A stretch of 52,177 bases of DNA. It comes from an uncultured Mycobacteriaceae bacterium. Its GTDB lineage: Bacteria; Actinomycetota; Actinomycetes; Mycobacteriales; Mycobacteriaceae. The stretch spans positions 1-52,177 of the forward strand of contig CAIYOH010000137.1 of the NCBI GenBank assembly GCA_903927745.1, read 5' to 3'. Position numbers and translations under genes: made by a program. Shown here one piece after another: positions 15,879-25,761 of the stretch (the stretch's first letter is position 1; the number at the start of each line of letters is the position of its first letter). The notes under the pieces were generated by a model that had not been told where the DNA came from, made no database searches, and saw nothing but the letters and a program-made list of their open reading frames with translations.

Positions 15879-17873
15879 GTGCCCAATTTTTCCAACGTTG
15901 CGCGTCGGTTGCTGATCGGGCAGCCGTTTCGCAGCGACCGGTTGAGCCACACTCTGCTGCCCAAGCGGATCGCCCTGCCGGTGTTCGCCTCCGATGCGCT
16001 CTCGTCGGTGGCGTATGCACCCGAAGAGGTCTTCCTGATGCTGTCGGTCGCCGGGGTGGCCGCGTACGCGCTCACGCCCTGGATCGGTCTGGCGGTGGCC
16101 GCGGTGATGTTGGTCGTGGTGGCGAGCTACCGGCAGAACGTGCACGCCTACCCGTCGGGCGGTGGCGACTACGAGGTCGTCACGACCAACCTCGGCGAGA
16201 CGGCTGGCCTGGTGGTCGCCAGCGCGCTGATGGTGGATTACGTTCTCACCGTTGCTGTGTCGACGGCCTCGGCGATGTCGAATATCGGCTCGGCTATTCC
16301 GATTGTGGCCGAGCACAAGGTGGTCTTCTGCGTCGCGGCGATCTCGCTCGTGACGGCCCTGAATCTGCGCGGGGTCCGCGAGTCCGGGCTGGCGTTCGCC
16401 ATACCTACCTACGGGTTCATCGTCGGAATCCTCGCCATGATCGGTTGGGGACTGTTCCGGATCTTCGTGCTGGGGGACCGGCTGCGCGCCGAATCCGCCG
16501 GCTTCCAGATGCATGCCGAGCACGGCCAGATCGTCGGTTTAGCCTTCGCATTCCTGGTGGCGCGGTCGTTCTCGTCGGGCTGCGCGGCGCTGACCGGTGT
16601 CGAGGCGATCAGCAACGGCGTGCCGGCGTTCGAGAAACCCAAGTCTCGCAACGCCGCGACGACTCTGCTGCTGCTGGGCGGGATCGCGGTGACCCTGCTG
16701 ATCGGCATCATCGTGCTGGCGCAAAGGATCGGGGTCCAATTTGTCGCCGACCCTGCGACGCAGCTGTCCGGCGCCCCGCCGAACTACTACCAGAAAACCC
16801 TGGTCACCCAGCTGGCCCAAACCGTCTTCGGCAGCTTCCACATCGGGTTCCTGCTGATCGCGACGGTGACCGCGCTGATCCTCGTCTTGGCCGCCAACAC
16901 CGCGTTCAACGGATTCCCGGTGCTCGGCTCGGTGCTGGCGCAACACAGTTACCTGCCGCGGCAACTGCACACCCGCGGCGACCGATTGGCGTTCTCCAAC
17001 GGGATCCTGTTCCTGTCGGGGGTCGCCGTGTTGGCGGTCGTCGCCTTCCGCGCGGAGGTGACCGCGTTGATCCAGCTGTACATCGTCGGCGTGTTCATCT
17101 CGTTCACGCTGAGTCAGATCGGTATGGTCCGGCACTGGACCCGGTTGCTGCGCACCGCGACCGATCGCCCGGCGCGCCGCAGGATGATGCGCTCCAGGGT
17201 TGTCAACACGGTGGGCCTGGTGTGCACCGGCACGGTGCTGATCATCGTCATGGTCACCAAGTTCCTGGCCGGCGCGTGGATCGCGCTGGTCGCGATGAGC
17301 CTGCTGTTCGCGCTCATGAAAATGATTCACCGGCACTACGCTGCGGTCAGCCGGGAATTGACGGAGCAAGCGGCCGCACAACACGAGGTGGTGCTGCCGA
17401 GCCGCAACCACGCCGTGGTGTTGGTGTCGAAGCTGCACCTGCCGACCCTGCGCGCGCTGGCCTACGCGCGCGCCACCCGCCCCGACACCCTCGAGGCCGT
17501 CACCGTCAGCGTCGACGACGCGGAAACCCGTGAACTGACAAACCAGTGGCAAGCTAGCAACGTCAGCGTGCCGCTGAAGGTGGTTGCGTCGCCGTACCGT
17601 GAAATCACCCGCCCGATCCTCGACTACGTCAGACGCGTCAGCAAGGACTCGCCGCGCAGCGTGGTGACGGTGTTCATCCCCGAGTACGTCGTGGGCCACT
17701 GGTGGGAACAACTGCTGCACAACCAGAGTGCGTGGCGGCTCAAGGGGAGGTTGCTGTTCATGCCCAACGTGATGGTGACCTCCGTTCCCTGGCAACTGAG
17801 TTCGTCGGAACGGGTGCAGCCGCTGGAACATGAGATAGCCCCCGGCGACACCCGGCGCGGAATCTTCGATTGA
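15879..17873 (+). CDS. APC-family permease related to the KimA potassium importer
   Basis: A 664-residue protein: about 12 membrane helices (residues 30-490) and a soluble C-terminal domain (about 510-660). Segments such as FASDALSSVAYAPEE, YRQNVHAYPSGGGDYEV, LVDYVLTVAVS-type and FSSGCAALTGVEAISNGVPAF closely match, from memory, B. subtilis KimA (YdaO), a high-affinity K+:H+ symporter. GTG 15879 (VPNFSNVARR) is chosen over an upstream ATG because the family starts there. It is the counterpart of Rv2690c. It is divergent from ceoB/ceoC, whose products gate K+ transporters. No ydaO riboswitch fits in the 58-bp gap. Confidence 0.88.
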   Translation: MPNFSNVARRLLIGQPFRSDRLSHTLLPKRIALPVFASDALSSVAYAPEEVFLMLSVAGVAAYALTPWIGLAVAAVMLVVVASYRQNVHAYPSGGGDYEVVTTNLGETAGLVVASALMVDYVLTVAVSTASAMSNIGSAIPIVAEHKVVFCVAAISLVTALNLRGVRESGLAFAIPTYGFIVGILAMIGWGLFRIFVLGDRLRAESAGFQMHAEHGQIVGLAFAFLVARSFSSGCAALTGVEAISNGVPAFEKPKSRNAATTLLLLGGIAVTLLIGIIVLAQRIGVQFVADPATQLSGAPPNYYQKTLVTQLAQTVFGSFHIGFLLIATVTALILVLAANTAFNGFPVLGSVLAQHSYLPRQLHTRGDRLAFSNGILFLSGVAVLAVVAFRAEVTALIQLYIVGVFISFTLSQIGMVRHWTRLLRTATDRPARRRMMRSRVVNTVGLVCTGTVLIIVMVTKFLAGAWIALVAMSLLFALMKMIHRHYAAVSRELTEQAAAQHEVVLPSRNHAVVLVSKLHLPTLRALAYARATRPDTLEAVTVSVDDAETRELTNQWQASNVSVPLKVVASPYREITRPILDYVRRVSKDSPRSVVTVFIPEYVVGHWWEQLLHNQSAWRLKGRLLFMPNVMVTSVPWQLSSSERVQPLEHEIAPGDTRRGIFD

Positions 17874-19078
17874 GCCCTGCCGTGTCCGGTGACCTGACGG
17901 TGGTCGCCGGCGACCCCGCCAACGGGGGCAGCTGCGTGGCCCACCACGAGGGCCGGGTGGTGTTCGTCCGCTACGCGCTGCCCGGGGAGCGGGTACGGGT
18001 GCGGATCACCGCCGACCGCGGCTCCTACTGCCATGCCGACGTCGTCGAGGTGCTGGAAGCGTCCGACGACCGGATCGCGTCGCTGTGCCCGATCGCCGGG
18101 GTGGACGGTGCCGGGTGCTGCGATCTGGCATTCGCGACCCCGGAGTTGGCCCGGGTGCTCAAGGCCGCGGTTGTGGCCAACCAGTTGCAGCGCCTGGGCG
18201 GACACCAGTGGCGCGGCGTGGAATCCGGCGCCGAACCGCTTCCCGACTCCGGTTACACCGGGTGGCGCACCCGGGTCCGGCTCGACGTGGGCGCCGACGG
18301 TGCTCCGGGTTTTCACCGCCACCACAGCGACGAGCTGGTGACCGACCTGCGCTGCGCGCAGCTGCCCGCGGGCATGCTGGACGGGTTGGACGTGCCCGAC
18401 TGGCCGCCGAACTCCCAGTTGCACGTGGCCGTCGACGACGACGGGGAGCGCCACGTGGTGCGCACCCGGCGGGAGGGCGGACGCACGGCGACCGAGGTGA
18501 CGCAGGGCAACTACGAGGCTGTTCAGCGGGTGGGTGGGCGTGCCTGGCGGATCCCCGTGACAGCGTTTTGGCAGTCACACCGCGACGCGGCACGGGTCTA
18601 CAGCGGGCTGGTCGCCCAGTGGGCCCAGCCGGCGACCGGGGCGACCGTCTGGGACCTCTACGGCGGTGCGGGCGTATTCGCCGCCGCACTTGGCGATGCG
18701 GTGGGGGAATCCGGGCGGGTGGTGTCGGTCGACACGTCGCGGGCGTCGACACGGGCCGGTCGCGTCGCCCTGGCAGACCTGCCGCAGGTGGAGATCGTCA
18801 CCGACTCGGTCCGGCGGGCGCTCTCCCGACACGCGGTCGCCGCCGACGTGGCGGTCCTGGATCCACCGCGGGCGGGCGCTGGGCGCGAGGTGATCGATCT
18901 GCTGGCCGCCGCCGGCGTTCCGCGCGTGGTGCACATCGGTTGCGAAGCGGCAGCGTTCGCGCGCGACATCGGCCTCTATCTCGGCCACGGGTACGCCGTC
19001 GAGAAGCTGAGGGTCTTTGACGCGTTCCCGATGACCCACCACGTCGAATGCGTGGCGCTGCTGACGCGGCAGGCGTGA
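17870..19078 (+). CDS. TRAM-domain, TrmA/RumA-type RNA uracil-5-methyltransferase
   Basis: A 402-residue SAM-dependent RNA m5U methyltransferase. The N-terminal TRAM beta-barrel (about 8-65) is followed by a Cys cluster LCPIAGVDGAGCCDL (about 72-86) likely to hold a 4Fe-4S centre. The Rossmann domain has WDLYGGAGVF (SAM motif, about 261-270), VLDPPRAG (about 329-336) and the catalytic Cys in HIGCEAAAFARD (about 352-363). The TTG at 17870 overlaps the permease stop; GTG 17882 is an alternative. Translational coupling to the KimA-like gene is conserved with Rv2689c-Rv2690c. The specific rRNA or tRNA target cannot be told. Confidence 0.9.
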   Translation: MSPAVSGDLTVVAGDPANGGSCVAHHEGRVVFVRYALPGERVRVRITADRGSYCHADVVEVLEASDDRIASLCPIAGVDGAGCCDLAFATPELARVLKAAVVANQLQRLGGHQWRGVESGAEPLPDSGYTGWRTRVRLDVGADGAPGFHRHHSDELVTDLRCAQLPAGMLDGLDVPDWPPNSQLHVAVDDDGERHVVRTRREGGRTATEVTQGNYEAVQRVGGRAWRIPVTAFWQSHRDAARVYSGLVAQWAQPATGATVWDLYGGAGVFAAALGDAVGESGRVVSVDTSRASTRAGRVALADLPQVEIVTDSVRRALSRHAVAADVAVLDPPRAGAGREVIDLLAAAGVPRVVHIGCEAAAFARDIGLYLGHGYAVEKLRVFDAFPMTHHVECVALLTRQA

Positions 19079-19088
19079 CCCGGGGCGC

Positions 19089-20378
19089 TCAGCTCACCAT
19101 GAGGTAGCGCAGATACAGGTAGGCGGCCGCGAGAACGACGGACACCGTCGTCACCACGGCGCCCTTGCGGGTGAACTCGCCGAACGAGATGGGATTGTCG
19201 GAGCGCGCGGCCATTCCGATGACGATGACGTTGGCGCTGGCACCGACGGCGGTGAGGTTGCCCCCGAAGTCGGTGCCGAGTGCGAGCGACCACCACAGGA
19301 CGCCGGGGTCGGCGTGGCCTGCCAGCGCCGGCGCCAGGTCGCCCACGATCGGCGTCATCGCTGCGGCATAGGGAACGTTGTTGACGAACCCGCTGATGAG
19401 CATCGATGCGACGAGAATGACCATTGTTGCGACAAGAACGTTGCCGCCGGTCGCCGTGATCGCCAGGTGCGCAAGCTTTTTCATCACGCCGGTCTTCACC
19501 AGGGCGCCGACCATGACGAAGAGGCCGGCGAAGAACAGCAGCGTTTCCCATTCGACGCTGGACAGGTACTCGGTGTGCTCCAACCGCGACACCACGACCA
19601 GGACGCCGGCGCCCAGCAGCGCCACGATGGAGGGCTCCATGTGCAGCGCCGAGTGGCCGATGAACGCCGCGAACACCGCCACCAGGACGACGCCGCACTC
19701 AATGAGAAGCCGAGGATTGCGGATGGCTTCCTTCTCCTCCAACGACATGACGTCGGCGACCCGCTCGGGATCGACGGTGAACGCGCCGGGGAAAAGTCGT
19801 GGCAGCAACACGATCAGGACCACCATCACGATGATCACGATCGGTGTCAGGTGGATCAGGAAGTCGTTGAAACTGAGCCCGGCCTTGCTGGAGATGATGA
19901 TGTTGGGCGGGTCGCCGACCAGGGTCGCCGTCCCGCCGATGTTGGAGGCGAACGCCTCTGCCATCAGAAACGGTGCGGCGTTGATCGCCAGCCGGTCGCA
20001 CACCAGCAACGTGACCGGCGCGATCAGCAGCACCGTGGTGACGTTGTCCAGCAGTGCCGACGCGACCGCGGTGACCACCACCAGCAGGATCATGATGCGC
20101 AACGGCGACCCGCGGGCGCGCTTGGCCGACCAGATCGCGACGTACTCGAACACACCGGTTTGCCGCAGCACGCTGACGATGATCATCATGCCCAGCAGCA
20201 AAAAAACGACGTCCCAATCGATCCCGGTTTCGTGGGAGAAGAAGACGTCATCGGAACTGATGACGGGCAGCAGGACCACGATCGCGGCGCCCACCAGCGC
20301 GACCGCCGTTTTGTGGACGCGATCGGTGGCGATCAGAACAAAAGCCACCACGAAGACGGCGACGGCGATGACGCTCAC
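19089..20378 (-). CDS. ArsB/NhaD-type ion transporter
   Basis: A 429-residue membrane protein of the ion-transporter superfamily containing arsenite pumps and Na+/H+ antiporters. About 11 helices are visible; signature stretches are [16 protein letters not shown] (about 105-120), [16 protein letters not shown] (about 152-167) and [18 protein letters not shown] (about 375-392). No ArsA ATPase or ArsR gene is nearby, so arsenite as substrate is doubtful despite the arsA/arsB1 names used for the M. tuberculosis pair (Rv2684/Rv2685). Here only one copy is present. Its GTG start overlaps the CBS gene stop. Confidence 0.88.
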   Translation of the reverse strand: MSVIAVAVFVVAFVLIATDRVHKTAVALVGAAIVVLLPVISSDDVFFSHETGIDWDVVFLLLGMMIIVSVLRQTGVFEYVAIWSAKRARGSPLRIMILLVVVTAVASALLDNVTTVLLIAPVTLLVCDRLAINAAPFLMAEAFASNIGGTATLVGDPPNIIISSKAGLSFNDFLIHLTPIVIIVMVVLIVLLPRLFPGAFTVDPERVADVMSLEEKEAIRNPRLLIECGVVLVAVFAAFIGHSALHMEPSIVALLGAGVLVVVSRLEHTEYLSSVEWETLLFFAGLFVMVGALVKTGVMKKLAHLAITATGGNVLVATMVILVASMLISGFVNNVPYAAAMTPIVGDLAPALAGHADPGVLWWSLALGTDFGGNLTAVGASANVIVIGMAARSDNPISFGEFTRKGAVVTTVSVVLAAAYLYLRYLMVS

Positions 20379-20818
20379 CGCCGCAAGACCGCCTCGAGGA
20401 CCCGCGATGCCGTGATCACACCGAGCAACGTTCCGTGCTCGACCACCGCGACCAGCGGGCTGCGCAGCCGCGCCATCAGCGCGGCCACCTCGAGGATGGT
20501 GTCGTCGGCCTGGGCTGGGGGCACCTCGAGCAGGTGCTCGGGCAGCACGTCGCGCACGGTCCGCCCGCTCAACTTCTCCGCGCAGCGGTCCGCCGTCGAT
20601 TCGCTGAGCACCCCGGCCAGCGATGGATCGTCCTGCACGTAGCGGGGCACGATGAAGCGGACGACCTGTGAGGCGGGTAACACCGCATAGGGACGCCCCG
20701 AGGAGTCGGTAACCAGCAGCCCAGGCAGGCGGTGCTCGGCAAGCATCTGGGCCGCCTCCAAGGCGTCCGTATCGATGCTGACCACCGGGTATTCCTCGGC
20801 GATGTTCTTGGCGCGCAT
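20375..20818 (-). CDS. CBS-domain pair protein (Rv2683-like)
   Basis: A 147-residue protein consisting of two CBS domains (about 8-60 and 85-145), with the characteristic [19 protein letters not shown] start and [22 protein letters not shown] end. CBS pairs bind adenine nucleotides. It overlaps the ArsB-type transporter start by four bases and precedes it, so it probably senses energy state to regulate that carrier. ATG 20818 chosen; the upstream open frame overlaps the divergent dxs start and is not family-like. Confidence 0.88.
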   Translation of the reverse strand: MRAKNIAEEYPVVSIDTDALEAAQMLAEHRLPGLLVTDSSGRPYAVLPASQVVRFIVPRYVQDDPSLAGVLSESTADRCAEKLSGRTVRDVLPEHLLEVPPAQADDTILEVAALMARLRSPLVAVVEHGTLLGVITASRVLEAVLRR

Positions 20819-20880
20819 ACGGGCACGATAGCCTTCGCGATCGCCGGGACCACAGGGCAACTGCTGGGTAGACTGGCGGA

Positions 20881-22806
20881 ATGCTCGAACAGATCCGGGG
20901 CCCCGCCGATCTGGCGCACCTGTCACACCGGCAACTGGAGAATCTGGCGTCCGAGATTCGCGAGTTCCTGGTCCACAAGGTCGCTGCCACCGGGGGACAC
21001 CTGGGGCCCAACCTCGGGGTTGTCGAGCTGACGCTCGCGCTGCACCGTGTGTTCGACTCTCCGCACGACCCGATCATCTTCGACACCGGCCACCAGGCTT
21101 ACGTCCACAAGATGCTCACGGGGCGCTGCCAGGACTTCGACAGCCTGCGTAAGAAGGGGGGCCTGTCGGGGTATCCGTCGCGCGCCGAGAGCGAGCACGA
21201 CTGGGTGGAGTCCAGCCACGCCAGCGCGGCGCTGTCCTACGCGGACGGCCTGGCTAAGGCGTTCGAGCTGACCGGCCACCGCAACCGGCACGTCGTCGCG
21301 GTGGTCGGGGACGGCGCGCTCACGGGCGGGATGTGCTGGGAGGCGCTGAACAACATCGCCGCGTCGAAGCGTCCGGTGATCGTCGTTGTCAACGACAACG
21401 GCCGCAGCTACGCCCCGACCATCGGCGGCCTCGCCGACCGCCTCGCCACGCTGCGGCTGCAGCCCGCCTACGAGCAGGTGTTGGAGCGGGGCCGCGACGC
21501 GTTGCGGTCGGTGCCCTTCGTCGGGGAGTTCGCCTACCAGTTCATGCACAGCGTCAAAGCAGGCGTCAAGGACTCGTTGTCGCCGCAGCTGCTGTTCACG
21601 GATCTGGGCCTGAAGTACGTGGGCCCGGTCGACGGCCACGACGAACGCGCGGTGGAAATGGCGCTGCGCCACGCCCGCGGCTACGGCCGCCCGGTGATCG
21701 TGCACGTCGTCACCCGCAAAGGGATGGGGTACGGGCCCGCGGAGGCCGACGAGGCCGAGCAGATGCACTCGACCGCCCCGATCGATCCGGTCACCGGCCG
21801 GGCCACCAAGGTTGACGCGCCGGGCTGGACGGCGACGTTCTCGGACGCGCTCATCGCGTGCGCGCGCAAGCGCCGCGACATCGTGGCGATCACCGCGGCG
21901 ATGCCCGGTCCCACCGGTCTGACGGCGTTCGGGGAGCAGTTCCCAGATCGACTGTTCGACGTCGGAATCGCCGAGCAGCACGCGATGACGTCGGCGGCAG
22001 GCTTGGCGATGGGCGGGATGCACCCGGTGGTGGCGATCTACTCGACGTTCCTCAACCGGGCCTTCGACCAGATCATGATGGATGTGGCGCTGCACAGCCT
22101 GCCCGTCACGGTGGTTCTCGACCGCGCGGGCGTCACCGGGTCGGACGGCCCCAGCCACAACGGCATGTGGGACCTGTCGATGCTCGGTATCGTGCCCGGG
22201 ATTCGGGTGGCCGCGCCCCGGGACGGCACCCGGCTGCGGGAGGAGCTGGGCGAGGCGTTGGACGTCGCCGACGGCCCGACGGTGCTGCGGTTCCCCAAAG
22301 GTGATGTCGGCGAGGATATCCCGGCCGTCGAACGCCGCGGGTCGGGCATCTCGGGCCTGGATGTGCTCGCGGTGCCCGCCGACGGTTCGAGCCACGACGT
22401 GCTGTTAGTGGCGGTCGGCGCCTTCGCGTCGATGGCGCTCGCGGTAGCCAAGCGCCTGCATAAGCAGGGGATCGGCGTCACCGTGATCGACCCGCGCTGG
22501 ATACTGCCCGTGCCCGCGGGTGTGCTCGAACTCGCGACGCAGCACAAACTGGTGGTGACGTTGGAGGACAACGGGGTTCGTGGCGGGGTGGGTTCGGCGG
22601 TGTCGGCGGCGCTGCGGCACGCCGAGATCGACGTGCCGTGCCGCGACGTCGGGCTGCCGCAGGAGTTCTTCGCGCACGCCTCGCGGGGTGAGGTGTTGGC
22701 CGAGCTGGGGCTGACCGACCAGGACGTGGCCCGCCGCATCACCGGGTGGGTCGCCGCGCTCGTCAGCAACGTCGTCGACGCGGAGATCAGCGAGCGGCTC
22801 GACTAG
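20881..22806 (+). CDS. dxs: 1-deoxy-D-xylulose-5-phosphate synthase
   Basis: A 641-residue thiamine-diphosphate enzyme that condenses pyruvate and glyceraldehyde 3-phosphate in the first step of the MEP isoprenoid pathway, feeding decaprenyl phosphate and menaquinone. Motifs: [12 protein letters not shown] (about 40-51), the ThDP/Mg motif [16 protein letters not shown] ending NDN (about 142-173), the activating Glu in [11 protein letters not shown] (about 362-372) and [15 protein letters not shown] (about 415-429). Full length. The stop overlaps rnd convergently by four bases. It is divergent from the CBS gene. Confidence 0.97.
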   Translation: MLEQIRGPADLAHLSHRQLENLASEIREFLVHKVAATGGHLGPNLGVVELTLALHRVFDSPHDPIIFDTGHQAYVHKMLTGRCQDFDSLRKKGGLSGYPSRAESEHDWVESSHASAALSYADGLAKAFELTGHRNRHVVAVVGDGALTGGMCWEALNNIAASKRPVIVVVNDNGRSYAPTIGGLADRLATLRLQPAYEQVLERGRDALRSVPFVGEFAYQFMHSVKAGVKDSLSPQLLFTDLGLKYVGPVDGHDERAVEMALRHARGYGRPVIVHVVTRKGMGYGPAEADEAEQMHSTAPIDPVTGRATKVDAPGWTATFSDALIACARKRRDIVAITAAMPGPTGLTAFGEQFPDRLFDVGIAEQHAMTSAAGLAMGGMHPVVAIYSTFLNRAFDQIMMDVALHSLPVTVVLDRAGVTGSDGPSHNGMWDLSMLGIVPGIRVAAPRDGTRLREELGEALDVADGPTVLRFPKGDVGEDIPAVERRGSGISGLDVLAVPADGSSHDVLLVAVGAFASMALAVAKRLHKQGIGVTVIDPRWILPVPAGVLELATQHKLVVTLEDNGVRGGVGSAVSAALRHAEIDVPCRDVGLPQEFFAHASRGEVLAELGLTDQDVARRITGWVAALVSNVVDAEISERLD

Positions 22807-24077
22807 TCCTTCGGGTGCAGGGCCTGCGCCAGCACCTCGACCACGAGTTCCCGCTGCCACGCCCGCGCCCCGCCGGCGCTCAGAAAAACGTCGATGTCCG
22901 TGGCCGGATCCGTGGTGGCCGCCCAGTCCCAGCACAGCCGACGCACCAGGTCGGGGGAGACCACGTTCTCGGCGGGGACGCCGACCCGCTGTGATACCTC
23001 GGCCAGCGCCGCCCGTGCGGCCTCCAGCCGCGCGGCCGCCTCCGGCTTTCGTCTGCTCCACCGGGACGCTGGCGGCGGACCGGTGGGGGACTCGGCATCC
23101 TCCGGCGGATTCGGGTTCTGCCGGGCCGCCTCCAGCGCCTCCAGCCAGATTGCCGCGCTGCGGCGCTGATTGCGCCCCCCGAACACCGGCAACGCAACGA
23201 GGTCCTCGACGGTCTTCGGGTCGGTGACGGCGGCGTCGACGATGGCCGAATCCGGCAGGATGCGGCGGGGTGCGATATCGCGGCGCTCGGCGATGCGGTC
23301 TCGTGTCGTCCACAGCTCGCGGATCGCGGCGAGGGCGCGTCGGTCACGAACCCGGTGGATTCCCGACGTCCGGCGCCAGCGGTCCCGTGCACCATGCGAG
23401 ACGTCTTTGGGTTCAGCACTGCGTACGTAGTCGAATTCTGCTGCGGCCCAGTCGGTTTTACCTTGTTCTGCCAGGACACCCGCGATCGCCTCGCGCAGCT
23501 CGATCAACATCTCCACGTCCAGGGCGGCGTAGTTGAGCCACTCGGCCGGCAGCGGGCGTCGGGACCAGTCGGCCGCCCCGTGCCCCTTGGCCAGTCCGAA
23601 GCCCAGGAGCCGCTCGATCATGGCCGCCAGGTTCACCCGGTCCAATCCGGCCAGGCGCCCGGCGAGCTCGGTGTCGTAGAGCGCCGGCGGCCGCATGCCG
23701 ACCTCGGCCAGGCAGGGCAGGTCCTGATCGGCGGAGTGCAGGATCCATTCGTCGTCGCCCAGGACGTCGGCGACGGGCCGCAGCGCGGTCAGCGGGTCGG
23801 CGCCGTGGCTGACCGGGTCGATGAGCACCGTGCCCGCGCCGGTCCGCCGGATCTGGATCAGGTATGCGCGGTTGGAGTAGCGGAACCCCGACGCGCGCTC
23901 GGCGTCCACCGCGAATGGCCCGTGCCCGCGGCCCAGCAGTTGCGCGGCCGCCTCGATGTCGCCGAGGGTCACCGACAGCGTCGGAACCCCGTCGGCGGGG
24001 TGCAGCAGCGGCGTGGCCTCGGTCTCACTACCAGCGGGCTCAGTGCCAGCGGGTTCCTCTACTGCTGGGTCGGTCAT
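22803..24077 (-). CDS. rnd: Ribonuclease D (DEDDy exonuclease with HRDC)
   Basis: A 424-residue 3'-5' exoribonuclease acting on tRNA and stable RNA 3' ends. Exo I is FAVDAERAS (about 54-62), Exo II is [10 protein letters not shown] (about 113-122) and Exo III is [15 protein letters not shown] (about 180-194), giving the DEDDy set. An HRDC domain follows around 250-330 ([19 protein letters not shown]). A Pro/Glu-rich N-terminus of about 30 residues is probably disordered. ATG 24077 lies one base after the DUF3000 stop, so they share a transcript. Confidence 0.92.
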   Translation of the reverse strand: MTDPAVEEPAGTEPAGSETEATPLLHPADGVPTLSVTLGDIEAAAQLLGRGHGPFAVDAERASGFRYSNRAYLIQIRRTGAGTVLIDPVSHGADPLTALRPVADVLGDDEWILHSADQDLPCLAEVGMRPPALYDTELAGRLAGLDRVNLAAMIERLLGFGLAKGHGAADWSRRPLPAEWLNYAALDVEMLIELREAIAGVLAEQGKTDWAAAEFDYVRSAEPKDVSHGARDRWRRTSGIHRVRDRRALAAIRELWTTRDRIAERRDIAPRRILPDSAIVDAAVTDPKTVEDLVALPVFGGRNQRRSAAIWLEALEAARQNPNPPEDAESPTGPPPASRWSRRKPEAAARLEAARAALAEVSQRVGVPAENVVSPDLVRRLCWDWAATTDPATDIDVFLSAGGARAWQRELVVEVLAQALHPKD

Positions 24078-24078
24078 G

Positions 24079-24666
24079 TCAGGCGCGTGACCGCGAGCCG
24101 AGGTCGGTGACCCCGGCCGGCGGGAGGCCCGCGGCGTGCTCCAGCACGTCGCAGAACGCCTCGACGTGCGACGCGAGGTCGGGCGAGGGGGCGGTCCAGG
24201 ACGCCCGCAGTTCAAGTTGGTGGGCGCGGGGCGGCCCGGTGATGTCGCCGTAGAGCACCGACGTGGTGGCGGTGACGGTGCCACCCAGGGCGGTGACACG
24301 CTCGGTCCGCGCCGCCAGCGCGTCGACCAGCCAACTCCAGGCCACCTCGGGCAGCAGGGGATCGACGGCCTCGCTGGGGTCCAGCTCGGTCTGGATGAAG
24401 GCGACCAGTCGCAGGGTTCCGTCCCAGGCGTCGACGCCGTCCGGGTCGTAGAGCAGGATCAGCCGGCCGAACGCGTCGTCGCTGGAGAATTCGTCGGTGC
24501 CCTCGATCTCGAGGTCGCCGCGTTTGACCTCGGCCCCCAGGGCGTAGCTGTACGGCGCCAGGCGCTGCGGCGGGCGGATCGGTCCCAGCTCGATCTCCGA
24601 GCGAACGGTGACGGCGTTCATCGCCGCCACCGCCTCGCGGAAGGCGGCTGGTTCGACTGCGGTCAC
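24079..24666 (-). CDS. DUF3000 protein (195 aa)
   Basis: A 195-residue actinobacterial protein, the Rv2680 counterpart. Family features: FREAVAAM near the start, [21 protein letters not shown] segment (about 30-45), [22 protein letters not shown] (about 67-88) and [11 protein letters not shown] (about 107-117). GTG 24666 has AGAGGAAC upstream; the upstream open frame is not conserved. Unknown function; tight linkage to rnd suggests a role in RNA handling, which is inference. The 181-bp gap upstream to the crotonase gene holds nothing recognised. Confidence 0.88.
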   Translation of the reverse strand: MTAVEPAAFREAVAAMNAVTVRSEIELGPIRPPQRLAPYSYALGAEVKRGDLEIEGTDEFSSDDAFGRLILLYDPDGVDAWDGTLRLVAFIQTELDPSEAVDPLLPEVAWSWLVDALAARTERVTALGGTVTATTSVLYGDITGPPRAHQLELRASWTAPSPDLASHVEAFCDVLEHAAGLPPAGVTDLGSRSRA

Positions 24667-24847
24667 GGGGCGCCGTTCCTCTCCCCCGCTCGCGGGTGTT
24701 ACCCCTTGATCGCGCCGATCGGCGTCGTCGGCAGCACGGGTCACGAAAACCGACCGTAGCCCCACCGGCCGACAGCCGGAGACAGGCGCGCCGGGTCGCT
24801 CACCCGTCGCAACCAAGCTGTGACCGGGGTCGGACCATGGGCCCGGC

Positions 24848-25666
24848 TCATGTGGCCTGGTCGCCGAATCGGGCCGGGCGTTTCTCGAGGTGCGCGGCGA
24901 GGCCCTCCCGCACGTCGGGCCCACTGAAGCTGAGGAATTCCAGGCCGAGGGAGGTTTCGAAGGTGGGCGCGAACATGCGGTACCAGGAGTTCAGGCTGCG
25001 CTTTGTCCAGCGGATCGCGTGCTGTGCGCCCTGCGCCAGGTTCTCGGCGATGCGCGTCGCCGTCGGTAGCACGTCGTCGTCGTCGACGCAGGTCGACACC
25101 AGGCCGATACGCTCGGCTTCCTCGCCGAGCAGCGTCTCGCAGGTGAGCAGGTAGTACTTCGCCTTGGCCATCCCGACCAGCAGCGGCCAGCAGATGGCGG
25201 CGTGATCACCCGCCACTACACCCAGCTTGGTGTGCCCGTCGATCAGTTTCGCGGTGCGGCCCGCCACCGAGATATCGGCCAGCAGGGCCACCACCAGGCC
25301 GGCGCCGACGGCGGGTCCCCGGATGGCCGACACCACCGGCTTGTCGAAGTTGACCATGTTGAGCACGAGGTCGCGGGCCTCGCGCATGATGCGGATCCGG
25401 GTCTCGTAGTCGCCCATGGTGTCCTCGATCAGCTCGAAGCTGCCTCCGGAGGAGAACGCTCTGCCCTCGCCGCGGACCAGGACGACCCGGACGGCCGGGT
25501 CGCGCGCCAGCACCGGCCAGATATCGGCGAGATCGCGGTGCAGCTGTGGCCCGACCGCGTTCAGCCCGGGGGCGTCGAGCACCAGCGTCATGACCCCGTT
25601 CTCGCCGATCTCGCAGCGCAGTGCGGGGAATTCGGCGTAATTCGCGGGTGGGTGGCTGACTGGCAT
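24848..25666 (-). CDS. echA15: Crotonase-fold protein EchA15-like
   Basis: A 272-residue enoyl-CoA hydratase/isomerase family protein. The oxyanion-hole segment [11 protein letters not shown] is at about 68-78 and the second one, [17 protein letters not shown], at about 116-132. Both positions of the canonical catalytic glutamates are replaced: Val125 at the Glu144 position and His145 at the Glu164 position of rat hydratase (numbering by pattern alignment). So it is unlikely to be a standard hydratase; decarboxylase, isomerase or other acyl-CoA chemistry is possible. ATG 25666 has CAGGAG upstream. It is divergent from hemE. Confidence 0.86.
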   Translation of the reverse strand: MPVSHPPANYAEFPALRCEIGENGVMTLVLDAPGLNAVGPQLHRDLADIWPVLARDPAVRVVLVRGEGRAFSSGGSFELIEDTMGDYETRIRIMREARDLVLNMVNFDKPVVSAIRGPAVGAGLVVALLADISVAGRTAKLIDGHTKLGVVAGDHAAICWPLLVGMAKAKYYLLTCETLLGEEAERIGLVSTCVDDDDVLPTATRIAENLAQGAQHAIRWTKRSLNSWYRMFAPTFETSLGLEFLSFSGPDVREGLAAHLEKRPARFGDQAT

Positions 25667-25761
25667 CCCGGCTCCTGACGTAGTGAACGGTGGCTGTGGA
25701 GATAGGTGGCGATAGTACGCAGCCCGTGCTTTGTGGCAGTTTCGTGGCAGCATTAGCGCCG

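Noticed and set aside
19089..20378. Calling the carrier an arsenite efflux pump
   Set aside because: No ArsR, ArsC or ArsA neighbours; the superfamily includes Na+/H+ and anion carriers, so the substrate is left open.
22803..24299. Longer rnd with about 74 extra N-terminal residues
   Set aside because: The extension overlaps the DUF3000 gene in another frame; the start next to the DUF3000 stop fits operon spacing and family length.
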